A DNA stretch of 48,671 nucleotides from assembly GCA_011523615.1 (NCBI GenBank), contig WTGJ01000019.1:1761-50431 (forward strand). The letters run 5' to 3'. The position numbers and the translations under genes were made by a program. The first letter of the stretch is position 1; each line of letters starts with the position of its first letter. Under the pieces are notes generated by a model. It did no database searches, was not told the origin of the DNA, and saw only the letters and a program-made list of their open reading frames with translations. Positions 31,545 to 40,336 of this stretch are shown in pieces. This DNA is from Chloroflexota bacterium (GTDB lineage: Bacteria > Chloroflexota > Anaerolineae > Aggregatilineales > Phototrophicaceae).

Positions 31545-32657
31545 TCAGTCGACGACGCGCAATTCGCGCGGGAAGTGATTCAGCCGTTCGGCGCCGTCGG
31601 CGGTGACCGCCACGATGTCCTCAATGCGTACGCCGTATTTCCCCGCCAGGTAAATGCCGGGCTCGATGCTGAAGGTCATCCCCTCGTCGAGGACGGTGCG
31701 ATCGCCTTTCACGAGATAGGGGTATTCGTGGCCATCGAGGCCGATGCCGTGGCCGGTGCGGTGCAGGAAGGCGGGCCCATACCCCGCTGCGGTGATGTGC
31801 CCGCGGGCGACCGCATCGATCTCCTCTGTGGTGACCCCCGGCCGCACCGCTTCGAAGGCCAACTGCTGCGCTTCATGCGTGATCTGGTAGATGCGGCGGA
31901 ACTCCGGCGGGGGCTCGCCGAGGTGGAAGCTGCGCGTGATGTCCGAACGGTAACCGCGCCAGCCGCCGCCAAAATCGATGACCAGAGCGTCCCCTTCGGC
32001 CAGGCGTCGGTCGCCGGTTTTGTGATGGGGCGAGGCGCTGTTGGCCCCGGCGCCGACGATGCCACCACCGCTCAGCTCCAGGCCGCGGTCCACGAGGCCC
32101 TGGTGCAGGCTGCGCAATACTTCCCGTTCCGTCTGGCCGGCGATGGGTTGCGCGAGTAACGATTCGAGCGCTGCTTCAGTCTTCGCGGCCGCAGCGCGCA
32201 GGGCGTCGATTTCGGCCGCGGTCTTGACCATGCGGATGCGAGCCAGGACGCGGTTGCCCTCCAACCAGTTCGCGCCAGCCAGAGCGGCTTGCAGGCGCAG
32301 CGTGAAGACGGTGTGCAGCTGGTCAGCGATGGCGATGGTTTGACTGGCGCCTTCGCCGACGACCTCGCGGACTTTCGCCACCGGGTTCTCGGTTTCTTCC
32401 CAACCGATCAGGTCGAAGTAACTCGCGTAGGGCTGGAAGACGGGCAGCTCAAAGCCGGGCACCACCATCTTCGCGCGGCCCTCGCGTGGGATCAACAGGA
32501 GCGCCAGCCGCTCGCTGGGTCGCTTGGTGAAACCGAGTAAGTACAGCAAGTCGGTGGAATGCGAGACGAAAAGCCAGTCGCATTTCACGGCGGCCAAAGC
32601 GGCCTGGGCGCGCTCGGCGCGCGCGGCGTATTCGTTCGTTTCAGAATTTGCAGTCAA
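31545..32657 (-). CDS. M24-family metallopeptidase, Xaa-Pro dipeptidase/creatinase type (copy 1)
   Basis: 370 residues, probable TTG start behind AGAGGTGA. N-terminal creatinase-like domain followed by the pita-bread fold. Dimetal ligands visible: VIDFGG Asp, SDITRSF Asp, HRTGHGIGLDGHE His, FSIEPGIYL Glu, VRIEDIV Glu. M24 proteins hydrolyse Xaa-Pro peptides, creatine or ectoine. Very similar to copy 3 at 43.6 kb (shared VRPGVT, AVARGHITAAGYG and AFLHRTGHG strings). Convergent with the LLM gene. Confidence 0.9.
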   Translation of the reverse strand: MTANSETNEYAARAERAQAALAAVKCDWLFVSHSTDLLYLLGFTKRPSERLALLLIPREGRAKMVVPGFELPVFQPYASYFDLIGWEETENPVAKVREVVGEGASQTIAIADQLHTVFTLRLQAALAGANWLEGNRVLARIRMVKTAAEIDALRAAAAKTEAALESLLAQPIAGQTEREVLRSLHQGLVDRGLELSGGGIVGAGANSASPHHKTGDRRLAEGDALVIDFGGGWRGYRSDITRSFHLGEPPPEFRRIYQITHEAQQLAFEAVRPGVTTEEIDAVARGHITAAGYGPAFLHRTGHGIGLDGHEYPYLVKGDRTVLDEGMTFSIEPGIYLAGKYGVRIEDIVAVTADGAERLNHFPRELRVVD

Positions 32658-32755
32658 GGAAGATCACCTCTCACTATGTGGAAGGGCACCCCCACAACCC
32701 TAGCCTGGCTCGTCCTTCCGGCCAAATTGGCGCCGCGCCGCGGCTGAGGCCGTCG

Positions 32756-33064
32756 CTAAGGCCGCGGTATGAGCCGGGCTTTCCTGGGTTTCGCCGGGGA
32801 GGGGGGAAATACCCAACAGCGTCGATAGGAAGGCAGGGTGATGACGATTTCCCACTCGCCGGACATATTGACCGCCCACTCCAGCCCCCCGTTTTCCCAG
32901 GTGGCGCAGGGCAACCGTTTGCCGATGCGCCTGGCCCAGTCATATTCTTTCACGCGGGAAGGGTCGGCGTATCCCGGCCGCACCGGCCAATTTCCGCTCG
33001 CCAGTCCCATCACTACCGCGATGAGCAGGAGTACCAGGATGGCCTGGGCGATCCTCAAACGCAT
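32756..33064 (-). CDS. small secreted hypothetical protein
   Basis: 102 residues. The N-terminus is a good signal peptide (MRLRIAQAILVLLLIAVVMG followed by LASG). The mature part has two Cys (LPCATWENG and RRCWVF) and WEIVITLP. No family recognised. Coding status is moderately supported by the signal sequence only. Confidence 0.45.
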   Translation of the reverse strand: MRLRIAQAILVLLLIAVVMGLASGNWPVRPGYADPSRVKEYDWARRIGKRLPCATWENGGLEWAVNMSGEWEIVITLPSYRRCWVFPPSPAKPRKARLIPRP

Positions 33065-33280
33065 CTTCGCGTTTGCTCACCGGTGGTATCCCAGGCGATT
33101 TTGCGCGCACCGAAAGCGCGATCAACCATGACAGAAAGACCATAATTTCTTCATCCTGAAGCCTCCTTCGGCCCTTCTGGAGGCCACCTTACCATAGCCA
33201 GAGAATGGTTTAAGTCCGCTGGATCAGTCCTCTGGATCGATTTGCCGACCCATTGCGGCGATCAGGATTTACGAAGCCAT

Positions 33281-34489
33281 TCAGCAATCGACGATGTACA
33301 GCTCTTTGGGGAAACCACTGAGGATTTCGCAGCCGTCTTCCGTCACGAGCAGGATGTCTTCGATCGCGAAATTGCCGATGACGTGATCTGGCCGATCCCA
33401 ATAGATCGGCTCGACGGTGAGCACCATGCCCGGCTCGATGACGGCATCACTGCCTTTGGCGATCGAAGGCGGCTCGTGGACGTCGAGCCCCAGCCCATGG
33501 CCGACCCGTTCCAAGCCGGGGACGTGCTCTTTCATGCCGCGCTCCATCAGCACGTCGTAACAGGCGGAGAAGACGTCGTTCATGGTGTTGCCGGGTTGGA
33601 CGGCGGCGACGCCGGCTTTTTGCGAGGCCAGGTTGGCATCGAAGAAGCGGCGCTGCTCCGCACTCGGTTCTCCCATAGAGGCCATGCGCATGTAATCCGA
33701 CCAGTAGTAGTGGTAATTGGCGCCGGCGTCGACGACGATCAACTCGCCGGGTTGGATGGCCCGCTCGAAGGGTTCGACGTTCACCATGCCGTATTTTTCC
33801 ACGCCGGAACGCACCATGATGAAACCGGGCATCTCGCCGGTTTGCAGGACCATCTCGGAGAGCAGCAGGCTGCCCAGCTCACGTTCGGTCATGCCGGGGC
33901 GCAGTTCGGCGAAGGCACGTTCGTAGGCGCGCGTCGTGGCGTCGGCCGCTTTGCGCAGCTTTTCGACCTCGCGCGGCGACTTGTACATGCGTAGCTCCCA
34001 CATCAGCGGGCCGACATCGACGAAGGTGGCGCGGGTGAAGCGACCGGTGAGGTCTTCGAAATCCGCTTGCGACATGGCGATGCGCTGCCCGTAGCCGAGC
34101 TCGAGACCGATCGTGCCACTGGCCACGCCGAGCTGCTCGCAGGCGTCATGGATGGCGGTGAGCGGGTCGGGCGCGGCATCGGCGATGCGCCAACCCCCCC
34201 AGGGGCGCACTTCTTCGATCCAGGAAGATTCGTAAGCGACATCGACGAGACTCTCCGCGACTACGCTGATGACCGGCTTGCTGTTGTCCTGGGGGATGAT
34301 GATGCCCAGGGGGCGGTGCTTGGAATTCCAGCCGATGGTGCGGATGCCGGAGAAGTAGATGCCGTTCTCTTTGGCGGTGAGGATGATGGCATCGATGCCG
34401 TGCGCGGCCATCCGTTCGCGCGCTCTCTCGACGCGGCTGAGGTATTCTTCGGTGGGGAACATGGCGTAATTGGGTTCACGGTGGGACAT
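33281..34489 (-). CDS. M24-family metallopeptidase, creatinase/ectoine-hydrolase-like (copy 2)
   Basis: 402 residues from ATG 34489 with an AGAGGAG ribosome-binding site. N-terminal creatinase domain (RVERARERMAAHGIDAIILT) and pita-bread fold with ligands in VVDAGANYHYYWSDY, GHGLGLDVHEPP, LTVEPIYW and AIEDILLVTEDG. More divergent than copies 1 and 3; the GLGLDVHEPPS and YWDRPDH features recall hydrolases of small non-peptide amides rather than plain prolidases. This is inference. Confidence 0.87.
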   Translation of the reverse strand: MSHREPNYAMFPTEEYLSRVERARERMAAHGIDAIILTAKENGIYFSGIRTIGWNSKHRPLGIIIPQDNSKPVISVVAESLVDVAYESSWIEEVRPWGGWRIADAAPDPLTAIHDACEQLGVASGTIGLELGYGQRIAMSQADFEDLTGRFTRATFVDVGPLMWELRMYKSPREVEKLRKAADATTRAYERAFAELRPGMTERELGSLLLSEMVLQTGEMPGFIMVRSGVEKYGMVNVEPFERAIQPGELIVVDAGANYHYYWSDYMRMASMGEPSAEQRRFFDANLASQKAGVAAVQPGNTMNDVFSACYDVLMERGMKEHVPGLERVGHGLGLDVHEPPSIAKGSDAVIEPGMVLTVEPIYWDRPDHVIGNFAIEDILLVTEDGCEILSGFPKELYIVDC

Positions 34490-34542
34490 GCGATGACTCC
34501 TCTCTTGATTCCGAACGAGGCAAACCGGGGTAACTTCGGGCC

Positions 34543-34578
34543 GCAGCGCCAGTGGTGCACGCCACTGGTGAACGCTGC
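34543..34578 (+). promoter_or_regulatory. extended hairpin in the divergent M24 / SOD region
   Basis: GCAGCG (34543-34548) and CCAGTGG (34549-34555) pair with CCACTGG (34562-34568) and CGCTGC (34573-34578), with a TGCACG loop and a TGAA bulge: 13 pairs. It lies in the 5' leader side of M24 copy 2. Function unknown; no other feature was seen in this roughly 300-bp intergenic region. Confidence 0.5.
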
Positions 34579-34785
34579 GCGTACCGCCACCTGGATGAGG
34601 ACAGAGAATAACGGAATTGGCTGGGGCGGTGCAACGCAGCCGAGAAATTGTACCCGCATCGCGGCCGAATCGCGTAGCGGCCGCTGCCCGGTGGTTGGGC
34701 ATTTGGGCCGCAAAGAGTAGACTGGGCTTGAGTCAACCCTTGGCGTGGAGCGAATCTAAAACAACCGAATCGAGGGAGGTGAGAG

Positions 34786-35508
34786 ATGTTGGTGGAGCAG
34801 AGCGGAATCACGCGGCGGGAATTGTTCACGCTGACGGCGGCGGCCGTAGCGGCCGCGGCCCTCAAACCGCAGCAGGTGGCGGCGCAAAGCGCTTTTGAAT
34901 TGCCGGAACTCGGCTACGCTTACGATGCGCTGGAGCCGCACATCGATGCGCGCACCATGGAAATTCACCACAGCAAACATCATGCCGGCTACACCACAAA
35001 ACTCAACGCCGCGCTCGCTGGCCATGAAGAGCTGCAAGCTTTGTCGATTGAGCAGTTGCTGGCTGATCTGGCGAGATTGCCGTCCGAGATCCAAACGGCG
35101 GTGCGCAACAACGGCGGTGGTTACGCCAACCACAATCTCTTCTGGACCGTGATTGCGCCCGGGGGGAGCGGTGCGGAATACATCAGCCCCACGCTCCAGG
35201 CTGCGCTGGTAGCCGCTTTCGGGAATCATGACCAGTTTGTCGCTGAATTCAGCACCGCAGCGGCGACGCTCTTCGGCTCCGGCTGGGCCTGGCTGGTTTC
35301 CGATGGCGCCGGCGGCCTGAGCGTCCAAGCAACCTCCAACCAGGACACACCGCTCATGGTGGGGCAAACGCCGATCCTGGGGCTGGATGTCTGGGAGCAC
35401 GCTTACTACCTGAATTACCAGAACCGCCGCAGCGATTACATCGCCGCCTTCTTCCAGATCATCCATTGGGGCGAGGTTTCGCGCCGCTACGCTGCCTCCA
35501 TGGGCTGA
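34786..35508 (+). CDS. Tat-exported Fe/Mn superoxide dismutase
   Basis: 240 residues; ATG 34786 behind GGGAGGTGAG. The N-terminus has a twin-arginine signal ([20 protein letters not shown] ending near VAAQ), unusual for SOD. The core is complete: [15 protein letters not shown] (first His ligand), NHNLFW (second His), FGSGWAWLV, then [10 protein letters not shown] with the Asp and last His. Dismutates superoxide outside the cytoplasm, folded with its metal before export. It overlaps the convergent MATE gene by 22 bp. Confidence 0.92.
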   Translation: MLVEQSGITRRELFTLTAAAVAAAALKPQQVAAQSAFELPELGYAYDALEPHIDARTMEIHHSKHHAGYTTKLNAALAGHEELQALSIEQLLADLARLPSEIQTAVRNNGGGYANHNLFWTVIAPGGSGAEYISPTLQAALVAAFGNHDQFVAEFSTAAATLFGSGWAWLVSDGAGGLSVQATSNQDTPLMVGQTPILGLDVWEHAYYLNYQNRRSDYIAAFFQIIHWGEVSRRYAASMG

Positions 35509-36863
35509 GTGAGCTGCGGGCGGTAGCGGCGCCGGAAGCGCCCGGCGGTGAGCAATGCCCGCACGAACATCTGCAGGGACATCGCAGCCCAGACGCTCGT
35601 CACCCCCCAACCCAGGACGGTGGTGAAGAGGACGATCAACGGCAGGGAGACCAGCCAATGGCCGAAGATCGTCACCCACATCGGGTAGCGGGTGTCGCCT
35701 GCGCCGCGCAACGCGCCGGTCAAAACCTGGTTGATGGCCTCCAGCGGGACGGCGAGCAGCACCAGGCGCAAGCCGGGCACGGCCGCCGCACGCACCATTT
35801 CATCGGCGGAGAACAGCCGCGTCGGCATCTCTGGCCAGATGAAGAAGAGCAAGGCCAGCCCCCCCAACACGAACCAGGCCTGGCGTTGCAGTTGCCACGC
35901 TCGTTCGTAAATTTGCTCCGTTTCGCCGGCGCCGGCCAACTGGCCGATGACGGTGAGCGCGGCCAGTAAGAAGCCCAGGCCCAGCATCAGCAGGATGGAG
36001 AGGGTGTTGGCGGTCACGGCGTAGGCGGCCAGGGCGGCGGTGCCCAGCTCCGTCACCAGGCGCAGTTGCATCAGGCGCGCGCCGCGAATCGCCAGCTGCT
36101 CCAGGCCGACCGGGATCCCCAGTTGGAGCAGGCGTTGCATCCTCTGCCGCGAGATCGGCCCACCGCGCCAGCGCAACCCTGCCACGCCGTGCCAGAGCCA
36201 GATCGCCAGCAAGCACAGGCCGGCGATGCGGCTGATGAAATGGGCCAGGGCCAGGCCCAGGAGGCCGAGTTGCAAAGGGAAGGTCAGCAGCAGGGCCAGC
36301 GCCATATGCAAGCCATTCGCCAGGCCCATCACCAGCAGCGGTCGGCGTGCATCCCCCGCACCGCGCAGGCAGCCATTGGCGCTCAACAGCAGGAATTGCA
36401 GCGGCATGGCGAGCGATGAGGCGCGCAAGTATGGGTCGCCCAGCTGCTCGACCGAAGCGGAGACGCCCATCAGCGAGATGAGTTGCGGGCTGAACAGCCA
36501 AACCAGCAGCATCACGGCGAAGCCGAAGGCCAGGGAGAGCAGTGAGGAACAGCGCAGGGTTAACTCGGCGTCGCGGCGGTCACCCCGGCCCATCGCCTGC
36601 GCGACCAGGATCGAACCGCCGATCGCCGTGATCTGAAAGAACACCGCCGTCACCTGGATCAGGCCGGCGACGATGACCTGTGCGGCCAGCGGACCGACCC
36701 CCAGTTGGCCGGCCAGCACCGCATCGAAGAGCACCACGCCGAAAAGCAGCGTTTGCTCGCCGGCCATCAGCAACGCCAGCGGCAGCGTTTGACGTTGCGG
36801 CGTCAGGTGAGGGTGGTTGGCGCTTTCGCGCTGATATTTAATGGAATTGCGCGCACTAACCAA
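35487..36863 (-). CDS. MATE-family multidrug efflux transporter
   Basis: Up to 458 residues with about 12 hydrophobic segments in two homologous halves: [42 protein letters not shown], then the second half [19 protein letters not shown] and [20 protein letters not shown]. Na+ or H+ driven export of cationic or other small molecules. The start is uncertain: the listed TTG lies in a tandem repeat and has no ribosome-binding site; ATG 36767 would remove about 32 polar residues. Confidence 0.85.
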   Translation of the reverse strand: MVSARNSIKYQRESANHPHLTPQRQTLPLALLMAGEQTLLFGVVLFDAVLAGQLGVGPLAAQVIVAGLIQVTAVFFQITAIGGSILVAQAMGRGDRRDAELTLRCSSLLSLAFGFAVMLLVWLFSPQLISLMGVSASVEQLGDPYLRASSLAMPLQFLLLSANGCLRGAGDARRPLLVMGLANGLHMALALLLTFPLQLGLLGLALAHFISRIAGLCLLAIWLWHGVAGLRWRGGPISRQRMQRLLQLGIPVGLEQLAIRGARLMQLRLVTELGTAALAAYAVTANTLSILLMLGLGFLLAALTVIGQLAGAGETEQIYERAWQLQRQAWFVLGGLALLFFIWPEMPTRLFSADEMVRAAAVPGLRLVLLAVPLEAINQVLTGALRGAGDTRYPMWVTIFGHWLVSLPLIVLFTTVLGWGVTSVWAAMSLQMFVRALLTAGRFRRRYRPQLTQPMEAA

Positions 36864-36908
36864 AGCGCGCCGCGCTAAACAAAGTGCGCCGCACTAAACA
36901 AAATGCGG
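36849..36908 (+). repeat. 19-bp tandem repeats with covarying palindromes at a gene end
   Basis: Units at 36861-36879 and 36880-36898, with partial copies on each side. The palindromes are AGCGCG-C-CGCGCT in the first and AGTGCG-C-CGCACT in the second: both arms differ in step, so pairing is kept. The stop codon of the LLM gene (36894-36896) is inside a unit, and the units look like reiterations of that gene's 3' end. Confidence 0.7.
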
Positions 36909-37895
36909 CATCACTTCGCGGGCGATGTCTTCCAATACGCGGCCGTTGCTCGCGGCATCATCCCCCGTGAGCAGGATGCCGATCTGCCCGACGCCGCGCG
37001 CCGCCAAGCGCTCGCAGGTTTTGCGCACGCGCGCGGCCGTCCCCACGATGGTCAGCATATCGATCTCGCGGCGGGTGACGAGTGGGGCCGCGCCGGCCGG
37101 CCCACCTGCGGCGTAGGCGCGTTTCAGGGCGGCAATCGCTCCCTCTTCCATGCCGATGGCCCGCAAGAGCGAGAGCGGCGCGCCGCCGATGATGTGGGCC
37201 ACGCTGGGTTTGAGGCGCTCGTGGGCCGCCGCCTCGTCCTCGACCACGCGGCAGGTAACCCAACTGACGATTTCCAGATCGTCCAGGCTGCGGCCGGCGC
37301 GGGCCGCGCCCCGCTCCAGGGCGGCGAAGGCGTAATCCAACCCCTCCTCAGAGACGAGCGCGCCGATGGCCGCACCGTCAGCCAGCTCGCCCGCCGCTTC
37401 CAGCATGAGGGCGCCGCGGGCGGCGATGTAGATCGGGACGATACGCTCCGGTCGCCAGGAGAGTTGCAGATCTTTGGCGGTTACATAGGGTGATTCGTGT
37501 TGCAATTCCTCGCCGCGCATCAAGGCACGCACCAGGGTCAGCATCTCTCGCGTGCGGGCGGCGGCGGCGTCCTGCTCGTAACCCATCGGCAGCAGCAGCT
37601 CGCGGCGGTTGCCACTGCCGATGCCCAAATTCGCGCGACCGCCGCTGATTTCATCCACGGTGGCGATGGCGCGGGCGACCTGAGCCGGGTGCCGCGTGTA
37701 GGGGTTGGTCACGCCGATCATGAGTTGGATCTGCTCGGTCGCCTGCGCCCAATGCGCCATGATCAGGAAGGGGTCGCGATAGAAGGTCTGGTCCGGGATC
37801 CAGGCCATCGCGTAACCGAGCCGCTCGCCGAGCTGAACGACGCGCAGGCTTTCTGCCAGCGGTTGGGTGGGTACGAAACCAAAGCCGAAGCGCAT
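36894..37895 (-). CDS. LLM-class flavin/F420-dependent oxidoreductase (second copy)
   Basis: 333 residues from ATG 37895 with an AAAGGAG ribosome-binding site (the upstream TTG is too close to it). Same landmarks as the 30.5-kb paralogue: AWIPDQTFYRDPF, GVTNPYTRHPAQVARAIATV, GRANLGIGSGNRRELLLPMG. Substrate unknown. It follows the enolase-superfamily gene by 24 nt and is probably in one operon with it and the aminotransferase. Confidence 0.88.
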   Translation of the reverse strand: MRFGFGFVPTQPLAESLRVVQLGERLGYAMAWIPDQTFYRDPFLIMAHWAQATEQIQLMIGVTNPYTRHPAQVARAIATVDEISGGRANLGIGSGNRRELLLPMGYEQDAAAARTREMLTLVRALMRGEELQHESPYVTAKDLQLSWRPERIVPIYIAARGALMLEAAGELADGAAIGALVSEEGLDYAFAALERGAARAGRSLDDLEIVSWVTCRVVEDEAAAHERLKPSVAHIIGGAPLSLLRAIGMEEGAIAALKRAYAAGGPAGAAPLVTRREIDMLTIVGTAARVRKTCERLAARGVGQIGILLTGDDAASNGRVLEDIAREVMPHFV

Positions 37896-37919
37896 TCGCA
37901 ATACTCCTTTCGAGAGGGG

Positions 37920-39050
37920 TTAATCCGGGTGTACTGCGAAAGCGTCGATCTGGTAACGGGCGACCTGCTCGGGATCCAGATCTCCGCCGAGGCCGGGGCC
38001 ATGGGGCACGACCAGCGCGCCGTCTTCGAAGGGGATCGGCTCGGCGCTCAGGTCGGCTTCGAGTAAGAACTGCCCGCCCATCTCGCAGCCCCAGGTCACG
38101 TTGGGCGTCGAGGCGGCAAAATGTAGGCAGGCGCGCGTGGCGATGGCTCCTTCGAGGGCGCCGCCGACGTAGCAACCGATACCGGCCGGTTCGGCGACGA
38201 TGGCCATTTTCTTGGCGTTGATGATGCCGCCGCCGTTGTTGATGTAGACGCTGATCAGGTCGCAGGCGCGCTTCTGGGCCAACTCCAGGACATCGCGCGG
38301 GGAATTGGCGCTCTCATCGGCCATGATGTAAGTATTCGTGGCGCGGCGCACCTCCGCCATGCCGTCCAGATCCCAGACTTTCACCGGCTGTTCCATGAAA
38401 TCCAGACCGCTCTCGGCGAGCGAATTGATGACGTAGATGGCCGTGTTGACATCCCAGGCCTGGTTGGCATCTGCCCGCAGGCTGATTCCGTCGCCGGCGA
38501 CCGCGCGGACGCGGCGGGTGCGCTCGATATCGTGGTCGGGGTCTTCGTGGCCGGTCTTCATCTTGAGGATGCGGACACCGCGAGAGACAGCCATTTCGGC
38601 ATCTTGCGCAGCATGATCGTGATCGGTGATGGGGATGGACCAGCTGAGGGGGATGCGGTCGCGATAGATGCCGCCGAGCAGGTTGTAGACGGGCGTGTTC
38701 AGCGCCTTGCCGACGATGTCATAAAGGGCGATGTTCACGGCGCTCTTGGCGCGCGGGTTCCAGGGCAGGGCGCGTTCCATATCCAGCTGGCGCGCTTCGA
38801 TCTGGCGCGGGTCTTTGCCGAAGACGGCCGGCAGCAAGCGCTCACGCAGTTGCAGGGCGACGGTGGCTTGCGTCTCTCCGGCGCCGGAAAAGCCCGCCAT
38901 ATGCGGCGCCTCCCCGAGCCCGACGATGCCCTCATCGGTGTGCAAGCGGAGGTAGACGCATTCTTGGTGGCGGGTGGTGGCGAAGGACATGCGGTGGTCG
39001 CGCACCGTCGGCACTTTGGTCAGAATCAGTTCAGCGTGGGTGATTTTCAT
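37920..39050 (-). CDS. mandelate racemase / muconate lactonizing enzyme family protein (enolase superfamily)
   Basis: 376 residues from ATG 39050 (ribosome-binding site AAAGGAA). An N-terminal capping domain (LILTKVPTVRDHRMSF) leads into the barrel: ILKMKTG gives the KxK acid/base pair, RADANQAW, MEQPV and MADES supply the three Mg ligands, and NNGGGI is on the next strand. MLE-subgroup geometry suggests racemisation, epimerisation or cycloisomerisation of an acid or N-acyl amino acid. Part of the -strand operon with the aminotransferase upstream. Confidence 0.88.
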   Translation of the reverse strand: MKITHAELILTKVPTVRDHRMSFATTRHQECVYLRLHTDEGIVGLGEAPHMAGFSGAGETQATVALQLRERLLPAVFGKDPRQIEARQLDMERALPWNPRAKSAVNIALYDIVGKALNTPVYNLLGGIYRDRIPLSWSIPITDHDHAAQDAEMAVSRGVRILKMKTGHEDPDHDIERTRRVRAVAGDGISLRADANQAWDVNTAIYVINSLAESGLDFMEQPVKVWDLDGMAEVRRATNTYIMADESANSPRDVLELAQKRACDLISVYINNGGGIINAKKMAIVAEPAGIGCYVGGALEGAIATRACLHFAASTPNVTWGCEMGGQFLLEADLSAEPIPFEDGALVVPHGPGLGGDLDPEQVARYQIDAFAVHPD

Positions 39051-39097
39051 GGCGTTCCTTTCTTGCGCAGTGTCCTGTACCTTCAACGATCTCCGCT

Positions 39098-40336
39098 TCA
39101 ATCCAGTTGGGCGAGTAGGGTGCGCGCCGCCGCCCCACGTTCGCCGACAGAGTGCCCGGCTTCTTCCAGGAAGATTTCCAGCAAAGTAACCAGCGCCAGC
39201 AGGAAGGTCGGTTGGGCGGAATGGCCGAGGATGCCCACGCGCCAGACTTTGCCGCGCAATTCCCCCAAACCGCCGCCGATATCGATGCGGTAAGGGGAGA
39301 GCAGTTGCTGGCGGATCGCAGCGGCATCCACCGCGGTGGGCACGTTCACCGCGGTGACCGTCGGCAAGCGGAATTCGGGCCGGGCGTAGACGGAAAGGCC
39401 GAGCTCCGCAAAAGCGGCGACCAGGGCGTCGCGCCGGTTGGCCAGGCGGCTGGCGCGGTATGCCAGGCCCTGCTCGTCGATCAGCTGCAGCAGCTCGGTC
39501 AGCGCGTAGACGATGGGCGCGGGCAGGGTCTGGGCGGCGCGTTCATCTTCGCGGAAACGGCGCAGTTGGGCCAGATCCAGCGAGGGGCTGGCGACGGGTC
39601 CTTGCCGCGCGGCATGAACAGCGGCGGCGCGCTCACTGAAGGTGATCAAGCCCAGGCCAGGGTAAGCGCTGATCGCTTTCTGGCTGCCGGCGACGCCGAT
39701 ATCGATGCCCAGCACATCGTGAGGCACTTCCAGCGCGCTGATCGTCCAGCGGGAATCGACCAGGAGTAAGGCGTCGTGCGCGTGGGCCAGCTCGCCCAGG
39801 CCGGACAGCGGTTGCAGGACGCCGGTCGACCCTTCGCCATGCAATACCGCAAGCAAGCGCACCGCAGGCCCGTTCATCGCCTTTCGCAGGGCGGCCAGCG
39901 AAACCGCTTCGCCCGCTGGCGCCACGACGCGGATGACTTGCGCCCCGCAGCGTTCCGCCGCCTCCGCCAGGCGTTCGCCGAAGAAGCCGCTGCTGGCGAC
40001 GACCGCCGTCTCGCCCGGTTGGAGGGTGTTGAGGAGGGCAGCTTCCAGGGCCGTCTCCTCTGAGCCGGGGATCAAGAAAGTATCCTCATTTTCGGTGCGC
40101 CAGAGCCGCCGCAAGCGGCCGACCGCTTCCTCCAGCACGGCCAGGAAGCTGGGATCGTTGGCCCCTTCCAGGACGGCGATCAACCCCTGGCGCGCTCGGG
40201 GGGAGGCGTTGCTGAGGTCCGGGCCGAGCAGGGTGCGTTCCGGTGGGTTGAGGCGTCGATAAGGGAGGGGTGGGGAAGTGTCGTCCGGCGCTGGAGTGCC
40301 GCTCCCTGGAGTGTCACTCTCTAGAGCGCCCATCAT
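39098..40336 (-). CDS. class V PLP aminotransferase (alanine-glyoxylate/serine-pyruvate type)
   Basis: 412 residues. The PLP lysine is in GSQKAIS (about residue 220); VDSRWTIS supplies the Asp that binds the pyridine nitrogen and FLIPGSEETALEAAL the phosphate-binding turn. The N-terminus contains three degenerate five-residue units (ESDTP, GSGTP, APDDT) from tandem DNA repeats. Its ATG overlaps the stop of the upstream M29/NicX-like gene by 4 bp, so they are translationally coupled. Substrate unknown. Confidence 0.86.
   Translation of the reverse strand: MMGALESDTPGSGTPAPDDTSPPLPYRRLNPPERTLLGPDLSNASPRARQGLIAVLEGANDPSFLAVLEEAVGRLRRLWRTENEDTFLIPGSEETALEAALLNTLQPGETAVVASSGFFGERLAEAAERCGAQVIRVVAPAGEAVSLAALRKAMNGPAVRLLAVLHGEGSTGVLQPLSGLGELAHAHDALLLVDSRWTISALEVPHDVLGIDIGVAGSQKAISAYPGLGLITFSERAAAVHAARQGPVASPSLDLAQLRRFREDERAAQTLPAPIVYALTELLQLIDEQGLAYRASRLANRRDALVAAFAELGLSVYARPEFRLPTVTAVNVPTAVDAAAIRQQLLSPYRIDIGGGLGELRGKVWRVGILGHSAQPTFLLALVTLLEIFLEEAGHSVGERGAAARTLLAQLD
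40291..40335 (+). repeat. 15-bp tandem palindromic repeat at the aminotransferase start
   Basis: Units CTGGAGTGCCGCTCC, CTGGAGTGTCACTCT and a decayed CTAGAGCGCCCATCA. The hairpins GAGTG-T-CACTC and GGAGTG-C-CGCTCC resemble those at 12302-12331. The units code the aminotransferase N-terminus and reach its start codon. Confidence 0.6.

Noticed and set aside
34490-34600. T-box-like string (GGTGGCGGTACGCG) on the minus strand before M24 copy 2
   Set aside because: The conserved T-box order is interrupted by an extra base, no stem I motifs were seen, and the downstream gene is not a usual T-box target.
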